From positions 1-64,000 of the forward strand of contig CAMWNB010000004.1 in assembly GCA_947175495.1 (NCBI GenBank): DNA of 64,000 nt. Reading direction: 5' to 3'. Made by a program: the position numbers and the translations under genes. The notes beneath the pieces are model-generated. The model saw only the letters and a list, made by a program, of their open reading frames with translations. It was not told where the DNA came from and did not search any database. Below, one piece after another: positions 47,097-55,307 of this stretch; positions within the stretch are counted from its first letter, which is position 1; every line of letters starts with the position of its first letter. Source of the stretch: an uncultured Porphyromonadaceae bacterium. GTDB taxonomy: Bacteria > Bacteroidota > Bacteroidia > Bacteroidales > Muribaculaceae.

Positions 47097-50000
47097 TGCT
47101 TTACGGGTTTACAGCTTGCCATCAGTCGCTCAATCTCGACCGCGGCCTGCGGCTGTCCTGCGCGCAGGCGCAGCGTGTAGCCCACCTGGCGCGAGCTGAG
47201 ATTGTCGCTCAAATAATTCTCAAGATGCGGAAGCGCCGAAGTCGCCACCTGCTCCCAGCCGCAGCATGTGGCCACGGGCATCGACAGCACACGCGGCGGC
47301 TGGCCCGTCAGCCGGCTCTCGGCTATCCGGTCGAGCGGAGTGCAGCGGGCGCTGAGGCCGCCGGCGTTGTCGGCGAGCACACACAGCAGCGCGTCGCCGC
47401 TGCGGGCTATGGTGGCAAACTGCAGCGGAGCGCCGTCGTAGTAGCGGCAAGGGGTGTTCTCGGGCTTCTCAAGCAGTTCGCGCAAAGGCACCTTTGCCAC
47501 CGCCTCGCCTTCAAAGGCCATCACAAGGTAGCCTCCTGCGGCATCCTCCGGGCTCACCATCAGCGCGAGGGCGCACGAGGGATCGGTGTCGAGATATATG
47601 TCCGAGCGGCTGTACTGCAGCTCGCCCTTGTCGTTGAAATAGATGTAGAAGGCCGGCGCGTAGTAGCGGTCCTCGTACTCGTGCAGCACGTTGTGGCGCC
47701 ATGCCGAAGTGCTTATCGTCCGGACATGCGTCTCCTGCCGGCTTGCAGGCGTGGCGGGCGTTTCGGCGGGAGCAGCGGCGGGCTGTTCCGGCTCAGCCGC
47801 CTCGTTCTGCGGAATCTCCACGCCCGCTATGCGCATCATCTCGTCGTAGCGCCGCTCGCGGTCGGCAATGAAGATGCGGCGGTCGGCATCGAGCATCGGC
47901 ACCGTCGACGAGCTCTGGCGCACGAAGATATTGCCTCCGAGCATCACGGGGCGGCGGCTCGGGTCGACCTTCACCACTATCACCCCGCGCTCCGACTCTT
48001 CGTCGGGCGCGATGTGCACGTAATTGCCGACTGTCTGCCCCAGGTCGTAGCTGTTGCGCACAAGGTTGTCGAGATAGACACAGAGGTTGTCGGCCGTGCG
48101 CACGTTCTTGGGCAGATAGGCGAAGTCGTCGGCCAGGCCTTTCTCATAGTGCTGGTCGTTGACACCGAGGAACAGGGTGCCGCCGGTGCTGTTAAGGAAG
48201 CCGGCTATTATCTGCAGTATCTCCTGGTGCTGCCGCTCCTTGTCGGCCACGCCGCGGGTCTCGCCTTTCTTGAGTGCCGGGAACACGAGCGAACTCTTGA
48301 ACTCGACGTACTGCGACTCGGAGCCGTAATGCTTCAGATGGTGTGTCTCGCTGTTGACGCCCAGCAGATCGGCGATGCGCTTCTTGATGAAGCGCAGACT
48401 GTCGGTGTCGTCGACAGTGCCTGCTGCGGCCAGCAGATTGTAGCTGCTCACGAGGCGCGCCAGCGTGCCCTCGAGCTCGTTGCGAGGCGTGCCCACATAC
48501 GGGGCGAGGCGCGGAAGGCTGTCGGGATCGCCGAGCTGCGACACTATGCGCAGACGAGTGAACATTCGCTCCGTGAGCGCCCACTTGCGGGCCGATTCCT
48601 CGAGTGCGTCGAGGCTGTCGGCATCGATGCGTGTGTTGTCGGCGTAGAACTGGTGTTGCCCCAGCAGAGCAATATGGGTCTGCAGCATCTCGGCCATGGG
48701 CTCGTTGCCAAGCACAAGCGCGAGCACCCTGGCGAGGCTGAGATAGTCGACGGCTGCGAGCAGTCTGGGCGTCGACAGCGCTTTGAAGCGCAACATCTCT
48801 ATTATTTCCTGCAATTCTTCAGCTCCGAGGATTTCGTCGTCGTCGCGCATGATGTCGTCATCGGCTCCGGTGCCTTCGGCCTCCTCGCCGAGCGCGCGCA
48901 TCAGATAGGCCAGCGAGTCGTCCTTGTCGACGCTCTCGCCGTCGCGGGCATAGTCCACCACCTCGGCCACGATATTGCCTGTCACGGGGATGTCGGTCAT
49001 GCGCACACGCACATAAGTGCGCGGCTCAAGATGTTCGAAGCCCTCGCTGCGTTCCACGAAGAAGCCGAAGCCATGCTCGCCGATGGCGCTGTAGCGCGGA
49101 CCGTCGGCCATGGTTATCACTGCCAGAATCTCGTCGGTGCGGTTGGCCAGCTCGCCGCGCACAAGCTCGTCGGCTGCTTCTTTCAGCGAAAACTCGTAGC
49201 TGCCGTCTTCTTTGCAGCGCTTCACCTCCGCCCAGAACTGCATCGGGCGTCCGTTGTCGCCGATGTAGCAGCGGGTGGCAAAATCCTTCACTTTGAAGTC
49301 CACGATTTCCGAACGGTAGAGATAGCCCGTGCCGTGCTCGTAGCTGGGATCGACAATCTCGCATAGCAGACGCGGGTTGGAACCGATGCGGTCGGCCTCC
49401 GGACGGACCACGCGTATGAGCACTTCGTCGCCCACGTCGGCGTGCGCCAGGCGTTCGCTTGCCTCGGGAGCCACATGCTCCTCGAGCAGCCCGAGCTCAA
49501 TCTGCCTCCACAGCTCCTGGTGGGCCTGGAATTTGCGCAGCTTTGTGGCGTTGGGAGGTGTCACATCCTCCAGATACACCTGCGGCGAGAGCCATTCCAT
49601 CATGCCGTTCGGCAGGACGGCCCGAGGACCGGCTTCGTCGCTGCGCCGCAAGGAGATGCCATCCCGGGAGATTTCCACGCACACATGCCCCGAGCGCAGC
49701 ACGCGCGGTGTCTCCACCGCGAGCTGCGAATCATGCAGCGGCGTCGACAGCGCCGTCACCATCATCGTGTAGTTCTTTATGCTGTCGTAGCTGTACTCCA
49801 GATGTTTGCTGCCGCCGTTCAGCAGCGTGTAGAACGCCTTGTCGAGCAAGGCCTCCCCGGCGCGCGGACGCGCCAGCGATGCGTAGCGATAGAGCCTTGA
49901 GCGGTTCACGCCATAGCCGGGAAAGCGCTCGCTGTCGGCAATGTGCAGCTGCAGCGCGATAGCCGTCAGCACGTTCTCCAGATTGTCGAAATCGGCTGCG

Positions 50001-51115
50001 CTCTCGGGCTGCGGGAGTTCATCGATGCGGTGGCGGGCATTGCCCACATATATCTCGAACTGCTCCACGAAAGCGCTGCGGAAAGGCTCCACGGTCCAGG
50101 TGTCGAGCCGCCACTGCATCACAGCGTCGTAGATGCTGCCCAAAGCCTTCTTGATAAGCTCGGGCTTCAGGCGGAATATGGCCATCATAGTGGCGAACTG
50201 CAGCTTGGGATGATAGAGATAGCCGCTCTTGCGCAGCTTTTCCATAAGGCCCATCACATAGCTTTCGTAGCTGTCGGTGCTGAGCATGGTGATGGCGCGC
50301 AGATACGGCTCCACGCTCTCGGCGGCGGCCGTCAGTATGGCCTGCATGCCCGAGCGCGTGGCTCCGGTGGTGTTGCGCATGAATTCACTGTCCTCCAGCA
50401 GCATGAGCGCGACATCGCGCAATGCACCGAACATGGCCTGCAACGCTCTGCCGTTGCGTGGCACACGCGCCGCGGCAAAAAGGTCGGCCATGTTGCCCGT
50501 CAGCGCCTGAAGCGCCGTCAGCACCCAGCCGGCGCGCTTCTCGCGATGCTCGGCCCGCGCCGTCGACAGTTCCGGCAATCCGGCGAAAAAGCGCCGCAGA
50601 AACCGCTCCATCGCCGGCGAAAGGCTCGTGGCGCCAAGTATGTCGTCGAGCGGCAGAAACTGCAGCGAATCCTCGTCGTAGTCGCGCACTATCATGAAAC
50701 CGCGCTCGGTGAGGCGCTCGAAGCGGCAACGCACCTTCTGGCCAAGCACCAGCCGCGCCTCCCTGTCGTAAAGACGAAACAGGATGCCGTTCGCATCGGT
50801 AAGTTCATAAGGTCCGTCGACACTCTGAGGCAACCTCGACACCCGGAAATCATATGATTCGTGCCGCCAGTCGCGTTCGCCATATAATTTGAAAACATGC
50901 ACCGCCGGCACATGGCTGAGCACGGGAACGCCGTCGCGCAACATCTTCACTCTGCAAAACACCGTCGACGGCAACGCCTTGCCACGCTGATACAGAAATT
51001 TAGGCAACCGCACTTCCGTGCTGCCGTCCACTAATATCCTGAAAAAATCCTCATTAACATCCACGGCCTTGTTCACCGGGAAATCATAACACTGGTCTAC
51101 TGCGTAGTTACTCAT
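47093..51115 (-). CDS. 1340-aa protein with AlbA_2 (Schlafen-type) domain and predicted OB/S1-like segments
   Basis: SQYVEFKSSLVFPALKKGETRGVADKERQHQEILQIIAGFLNSTGGTLFLGVNDQ matches the AlbA_2/Schlafen core pattern (EFK...NSTGG); rest unassigned. Confidence 0.8.
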   Translation of the reverse strand: MSNYAVDQCYDFPVNKAVDVNEDFFRILVDGSTEVRLPKFLYQRGKALPSTVFCRVKMLRDGVPVLSHVPAVHVFKLYGERDWRHESYDFRVSRLPQSVDGPYELTDANGILFRLYDREARLVLGQKVRCRFERLTERGFMIVRDYDEDSLQFLPLDDILGATSLSPAMERFLRRFFAGLPELSTARAEHREKRAGWVLTALQALTGNMADLFAAARVPRNGRALQAMFGALRDVALMLLEDSEFMRNTTGATRSGMQAILTAAAESVEPYLRAITMLSTDSYESYVMGLMEKLRKSGYLYHPKLQFATMMAIFRLKPELIKKALGSIYDAVMQWRLDTWTVEPFRSAFVEQFEIYVGNARHRIDELPQPESAADFDNLENVLTAIALQLHIADSERFPGYGVNRSRLYRYASLARPRAGEALLDKAFYTLLNGGSKHLEYSYDSIKNYTMMVTALSTPLHDSQLAVETPRVLRSGHVCVEISRDGISLRRSDEAGPRAVLPNGMMEWLSPQVYLEDVTPPNATKLRKFQAHQELWRQIELGLLEEHVAPEASERLAHADVGDEVLIRVVRPEADRIGSNPRLLCEIVDPSYEHGTGYLYRSEIVDFKVKDFATRCYIGDNGRPMQFWAEVKRCKEDGSYEFSLKEAADELVRGELANRTDEILAVITMADGPRYSAIGEHGFGFFVERSEGFEHLEPRTYVRVRMTDIPVTGNIVAEVVDYARDGESVDKDDSLAYLMRALGEEAEGTGADDDIMRDDDEILGAEELQEIIEMLRFKALSTPRLLAAVDYLSLARVLALVLGNEPMAEMLQTHIALLGQHQFYADNTRIDADSLDALEESARKWALTERMFTRLRIVSQLGDPDSLPRLAPYVGTPRNELEGTLARLVSSYNLLAAAGTVDDTDSLRFIKKRIADLLGVNSETHHLKHYGSESQYVEFKSSLVFPALKKGETRGVADKERQHQEILQIIAGFLNSTGGTLFLGVNDQHYEKGLADDFAYLPKNVRTADNLCVYLDNLVRNSYDLGQTVGNYVHIAPDEESERGVIVVKVDPSRRPVMLGGNIFVRQSSSTVPMLDADRRIFIADRERRYDEMMRIAGVEIPQNEAAEPEQPAAAPAETPATPASRQETHVRTISTSAWRHNVLHEYEDRYYAPAFYIYFNDKGELQYSRSDIYLDTDPSCALALMVSPEDAAGGYLVMAFEGEAVAKVPLRELLEKPENTPCRYYDGAPLQFATIARSGDALLCVLADNAGGLSARCTPLDRIAESRLTGQPPRVLSMPVATCCGWEQVATSALPHLENYLSDNLSSRQVGYTLRLRAGQPQAAVEIERLMASCKPVKQ

Positions 51116-51180
51116 ATTTACAATAATACTAATAAAATTTAACGTCTTTACAAATTTACTGACTTTTCTTGGAAAATACG

Positions 51181-51188
51181 TATTTTTG
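51181..51188 (+). promoter_or_regulatory. -7 promoter element TATTTTTG upstream of the DUF2027/Smr gene
   Basis: TAnnTTTG match 28 nt before the ATG. Confidence 0.45.
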
Positions 51189-51215
51189 CGTCAGAAATAA
51201 AACTACACACTCATC

Positions 51216-52310
51216 ATGACACCCAAGACAGGCGACACAGTCCGCTACCTCAACAGCGTGGGCGGCGGCAGAATAGTGAAAATATCAGGCAACATGGCCT
51301 ATGTCGACGAAGACGGCTTCGAGACGCCAGTGCTGTTGCGCGAATGCGTGGTAGTGGCTGCGGCCGGAACGCCTGAACCGGCCAAAGGCATTTTCAAAGA
51401 ACCCGCACGCCCGGCTGCCACGACACCGGCGCCCGCGGCCGCGCCGACGGTCAAGGCCGAGCAGCCGGCGCCCATAGAGGAGACCGAGGGCGGCGACACG
51501 CTGAACATCGTGCTCGGATTCGAACCCACCGACATCAAGAATCTAAGCCAGAGCACCTTCGACTCGTTCCTCGTCAACGATTCCAACTACTGGATTGATT
51601 TCGCCGTGCTCACCCGCGCCGACTCGGACACGCAGTGGACGCTGCGCCATCGCGGCACCGCCGAGCCCAACATGCAGGTGTTCGCCGGCGAATTCTCGCG
51701 CTCCGACCTGCCGGCGATGGACCGCCTTGCCGTGCAGCTGTGCGCCTACAAGACCGACCGCCCATTCGACCTCAAGCAGCCTGCGCTCGTGGAGTTCAAC
51801 CTCGACACCACCCGCTTCGCACGGCTTCACTGCTTCACCCGCAACGAATATTTCGACACGCCGGTCATAGCACTCGACATCGTGCGCGGCGACCGACCGT
51901 CGCGTCCGCTGCGCATCGACCCCGCGCAGCTCGAGCGCGCCATGGCCGAGAAGCGCCGCACCGACTCCACCCCCCGCCGCAAGCCTGCTCCCAAGCCCGC
52001 AGGCAAGAACGGGCCCATCGAAGTCGACCTCCACGCCAACGCCATCTTCGACGACATGCGCGGCCTCAGCAACGCCGACATCCTCAACGCTCAGGTGGAC
52101 CGCTTCCGCGAAGTCATGGACGCCCACCTGCGCCATGCCGGCACACGCATCGTCTTCATCCACGGCAAAGGCAACGGCGTGCTCCGCGAGGCTCTCATGA
52201 AAGAACTCAACCACCGCTACAAGGGCCACGACGTGCAGGATGCATCCTTCCGCGAGTACGGCTTCGGCGCCACACAGGTGACCATACGCCCCAACGCCGC
52301 CCGCCGATGA
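51216..52310 (+). CDS. DUF2027 / Smr-domain protein
   Basis: C-terminal IEVDLHANAIF...RIVFIHGKGNGVLREALMKEL Smr motif; N-terminal GDTVRYLNSVGGGRIVKISGNMAYVDEDGFETPVL. Confidence 0.9.
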   Translation: MTPKTGDTVRYLNSVGGGRIVKISGNMAYVDEDGFETPVLLRECVVVAAAGTPEPAKGIFKEPARPAATTPAPAAAPTVKAEQPAPIEETEGGDTLNIVLGFEPTDIKNLSQSTFDSFLVNDSNYWIDFAVLTRADSDTQWTLRHRGTAEPNMQVFAGEFSRSDLPAMDRLAVQLCAYKTDRPFDLKQPALVEFNLDTTRFARLHCFTRNEYFDTPVIALDIVRGDRPSRPLRIDPAQLERAMAEKRRTDSTPRRKPAPKPAGKNGPIEVDLHANAIFDDMRGLSNADILNAQVDRFREVMDAHLRHAGTRIVFIHGKGNGVLREALMKELNHRYKGHDVQDASFREYGFGATQVTIRPNAARR

Positions 52311-53113
52311 TTATTGTGTTCTCCGGCTGCGGCAACACCGCCGCCACCGCCTCGCGCCTGGCTGCCATCACCGGCGACGAGACCGTGCGCCTCTCTCCGG
52401 CCGTGCTGCGCGCCGAAGCGCCCGTGCTCAAAGCCACCGGCACGCGCATCGTGTGGGCTTTCCCCACCTACTCGTGGGGAGTTCCGCCCGTGGTGCGCCG
52501 CTTCATGCGCCGCGTGCGCCTCGACGGCGCCGACAGGCTGACGCACCTGATGCTCACCACCTGCGGCGACGACATCGGCGACTGCGCCGCCATGTGGCGC
52601 GCCGACGTGAGCGCACGCGGCTGGGAGCCGGGGCGCGCGTTCAGCGTGCAGATGCCCAACACCTATGTGACCATGCCGGGCTTCGATGTCGACACGCCCG
52701 CCGTGGCCGAGGCCAAAGTGGCCGCCATGCCTGCGAGAGTGTCAGAGATAGCCGCCGAGCTCGACAGGCCGGGTCCCGACCTCATCGTGCGCGGCTCGTG
52801 GCCATGGGTCAAGACCCGCATCATCTATCCATGGTTCGTGCGCATGGGCATGTCGCCACGCCCGTTCCACGCCACCGAAAGATGCACGGGCTGCGGAGCC
52901 TGCGCACGCCGTTGCCCCATGGCCAACATCGCCCTCGACGCCGACCGCCGCCCCCGCTGGAGCACTGAATGTGCCTTCTGCCTCGGTTGCTACCACGCCT
53001 GCCCCACCGGCTCCGTGGCCTACGGCCGCGCCACCCGCGGCAAAGGACAATGGCCGGGAATCCGGACCCGGCATCCCAATCAACACCCGACGACAGAGCC
53101 TAAGGAATGTTAA
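52307..53113 (+). CDS. Flavodoxin-like protein with C-terminal 4Fe-4S ferredoxin domain (EFR1-like)
   Basis: IIVFSGCGNTAATASRL; CTGCGACARRCPMANI and CAFCLGCYHACPTGSV clusters; ATG overlaps previous stop; ORF-track start 51635 is spurious. Confidence 0.9.
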   Translation: MIIVFSGCGNTAATASRLAAITGDETVRLSPAVLRAEAPVLKATGTRIVWAFPTYSWGVPPVVRRFMRRVRLDGADRLTHLMLTTCGDDIGDCAAMWRADVSARGWEPGRAFSVQMPNTYVTMPGFDVDTPAVAEAKVAAMPARVSEIAAELDRPGPDLIVRGSWPWVKTRIIYPWFVRMGMSPRPFHATERCTGCGACARRCPMANIALDADRRPRWSTECAFCLGCYHACPTGSVAYGRATRGKGQWPGIRTRHPNQHPTTEPKEC

Positions 53114-53175
53114 GCCGGTGAACCGGAGGTGCTGTCGGAGCGTTTCAGTGTCGCATAACAAAAATTCAAAACACT

Positions 53176-53475
53176 ATGAACTGCAACTGCAACAAACCCA
53201 AACGCTCCTACCACTTCAACGTGACCGAAGTAGTCGACGGCAAAATACAGGACGTGATGAGCTTCAATTTCGGCGGCCACCACGACCTCGCCGCCCTCGT
53301 AGAACTCGCCAAACAGGACAACAATCTCAGCGACAAGCATGCGAAAGAACTCGTGCTCGGCATACGCTTCCTGCACCATGTGCTCAAGAAATATCCCGAC
53401 AATCCTCTTTTCGCCAACTTCGCTCCCGCCCTCGACGCCTTCAAGCACGCGCTCAAGGACAGCCACAAGAAATAA
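53176..53475 (+). CDS. DUF3861 family small protein
   Basis: KRSYHFNVTEVVDGKIQDVMSFNFGGHHDLAALVELAKQ; 99 aa. Confidence 0.7.
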   Translation: MNCNCNKPKRSYHFNVTEVVDGKIQDVMSFNFGGHHDLAALVELAKQDNNLSDKHAKELVLGIRFLHHVLKKYPDNPLFANFAPALDAFKHALKDSHKK

Positions 53476-53493
53476 AAGACCTGGAAAACCCCA

Positions 53494-53531
53494 CAAAGCA
53501 GCGGATCCGCCTCACGGAATCCGCTGCTTTG
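53494..53531 (+). terminator. Intrinsic terminator-like hairpin
   Basis: CAAAGCAGCGGAT ... ATCCGCTGCTTTG perfect 13-bp stem followed by TTTT. Confidence 0.8.
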
Positions 53532-53607
53532 TTTTGGGCTTTCACCAAATATTATCTAAAGAACATGAAAAAACACACTCGTTTTCAAGCGATACGCAAT
53601 TATTTAT

Positions 53608-53615
53608 TACCTTTG
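53608..53615 (+). promoter_or_regulatory. -7 promoter element TACCTTTG upstream of nhaC
   Basis: TAnnTTTG match 26 nt before the ORF. Confidence 0.45.
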
Positions 53616-53641
53616 CATCCTGAATAAAAAAAGGTACTACG

Positions 53642-55099
53642 TTGAATAGCATATTGTTTCCAAGCTCCGGCCGGCTGCAGCGCCCGTCGCTCGCCGTTTC
53701 AGCCCTCCCCATAGTATTCCTGCTGCTGATGCTCATTGGCATCATCGTGTGCGGCAGCGCCGATCTCATCAACACCTACAGCCCTGCCATCCTGCTGTCG
53801 GCCACGGCTCTGTGTCTGATTCTCGGACGCATAAGCCGCAGTTACTCTCCGCGCTCGCTCGCGACAGGCATCCGACGCAGCGCCACGCAGATTCTCCCCG
53901 CGGTGCCCATGCTGCTTTTCATCAGCATGGTGGCCACCACATGGATGCTCAGCGGGGTAGTGCCGACGCTCATCCGCTACGGCCTGCTCATCATCAATCC
54001 CACCTATTTTCTGGCCATAGCATGCGCCGTGTGCGCAGCCGTGTCGGTGCTCACCGGCAGCTCATGGAGCACCATCGCCACCATCGGCGTGGCCTTTATG
54101 GGCATCGGCACCGTGCTCGGCTACTCCGAGGCGTGGATTGCGGGAGCCATCATCTCCGGCGCCTATTTCGGCGACAAGATGTCGCCGCTCAGCGACACCA
54201 CCGTAGTGGCATCGTCGGCCTGCGGCGTCGACCTTTTCAAGCACATCCGCTACATGATGCTCACCTCGGCTCCGGCCATGGCTGTGGCTCTCATGGTATA
54301 TGCAGTCGTGGGACTTTTCATCGGCAACGGCGCACAGGCTTCCGCCGAGGATATGATACACAGCCTGCAGACCACATTCAACATCACCCCCTGGACACTT
54401 GTCATCCCGGCCATCACCGTGACGCTGCTTCTGCTTCGCGTGCCCACGCTTTGGGTGCTCGCTGCAAGCGCCACAGCCGGTGCCGCCGGCATATTCATCT
54501 TCCAGCCCGATCTGTTGCCCGAGCTTGAGCAAGGCATCTCCGCCCTCCCCCGCATCCTCTGGAGCGAGACTACTCTGCACACCGGCTCCGAGCTGCTCGA
54601 CTCGCTGGCCGCCACATCGGGCATCACCGGCATGCTGCCCACCATCGCCCTCGTTCTCAGCGCCATGACCTTCGGCGCCGCCATGCTCGGCACCGGCATG
54701 ATAGCCACCATCACCCGCGCCATCACCCGACGCCTCACCCGACGCAGCTCCATCGTGGGCACCACCGTGGCCAGCGGCCTTTTCCTCAATTCCTGCACCG
54801 CCGACCAATATCTGTCGCTCATCATCGGCGGCAACATGTATCGCAACGTCTACCGCCGCGCAGGTTTCGAGCCACGCCTGCTCAGCCGCACCATGGAGGA
54901 CAGCGTCAGCGTCACCTCTGTGCTCATCCCGTGGAATTCCTGCGGTGTCACTCAGAGCGCCGTGCTCGGCGTCGCCACCATTGCTTACCTCCCCTGCTGC
55001 ATCTTCAACCTCATGTCGCCTGTCATGTCGATTGTCCTCGCCATGACAGGATTCAAAATCCGCTCTACACGGCGTGTGCACGTGCCGGCAACCGCCTGA
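53642..55099 (+). CDS. nhaC: Na+/H+ antiporter NhaC family
   Basis: GSSWSTIATIGVAFMGIGTVLGYSEAWIAGAIISGAYFGDKMSPLSDTTVVASS; NSCTADQYLSLIIGG. Confidence 0.93.
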   Translation: MNSILFPSSGRLQRPSLAVSALPIVFLLLMLIGIIVCGSADLINTYSPAILLSATALCLILGRISRSYSPRSLATGIRRSATQILPAVPMLLFISMVATTWMLSGVVPTLIRYGLLIINPTYFLAIACAVCAAVSVLTGSSWSTIATIGVAFMGIGTVLGYSEAWIAGAIISGAYFGDKMSPLSDTTVVASSACGVDLFKHIRYMMLTSAPAMAVALMVYAVVGLFIGNGAQASAEDMIHSLQTTFNITPWTLVIPAITVTLLLLRVPTLWVLAASATAGAAGIFIFQPDLLPELEQGISALPRILWSETTLHTGSELLDSLAATSGITGMLPTIALVLSAMTFGAAMLGTGMIATITRAITRRLTRRSSIVGTTVASGLFLNSCTADQYLSLIIGGNMYRNVYRRAGFEPRLLSRTMEDSVSVTSVLIPWNSCGVTQSAVLGVATIAYLPCCIFNLMSPVMSIVLAMTGFKIRSTRRVHVPATA

Positions 55100-55109
55100 C
55101 TGACGCTCG

Positions 55110-55135
55110 GAAAAAGCAAATCCATTTGCTTTTTC
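55110..55135 (+). terminator. Hairpin inside repeat unit 1 (GAAAAAGCAAAT-CC-ATTTGCTTTTTC), recurring at +73 and +146
   Basis: Perfect 12-nt inverted repeat with T-rich 3' arm one unit downstream of nhaC stop. Confidence 0.65.
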
Positions 55136-55270
55136 TCTCGACTTATTCGTAACTTTGGCTGCGCCTTAGTTACTGACGCTCGGAAAAAGCAAATCCATTT
55201 GCTTTTTCTCTCGACTTATTCGTAACTTTGGCTGCGCCTTAGTTACTGGCGCTCGGAAAAAGCAAATCCA

Positions 55271-55303
55271 TTTGCTTTTTCTCTCGACTTATTCGTAACT
55301 TTG
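55271..55303 (+). promoter_or_regulatory. Promoter in repeat copy 3 (TTTG-N21-TAACTTTG), repeated at -73 and -146
   Basis: In copy 1: TTTG 55125-55128 and TAACTTTG 55150-55157; same spacing in the other copies; copy 3 lies 4 nt from the ATG at 55308. Confidence 0.65.
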
Positions 55304-55307
55304 CGTT

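Larger units (their letters stand above)
55100..55303 (+). repeat. Tandem repeat of a 73-bp unit (two identical full copies and one 58-bp partial copy)
   Basis: CTGACGCTCGGAAAAAGCAAATCCATTTGCTTTTTCTCTCGACTTATTCGTAACTTTGGCTGCGCCTTAGTTA at 55100-55172 and 55173-55245; partial copy with one A>G at 55246-55303. Confidence 0.97.

Noticed and set aside
51515-51530. GGATTCGAACCC, which resembles a tRNA T-arm complement
   Set aside because: It encodes GFEPT within the DUF2027/Smr gene and no acceptor or anticodon stem surrounds it.
51635-52306. N-terminal extension of the 492-aa ORF
   Set aside because: Arg/His/Pro-rich out-of-frame reading of the Smr gene; the flavodoxin-like protein starts at 52307.
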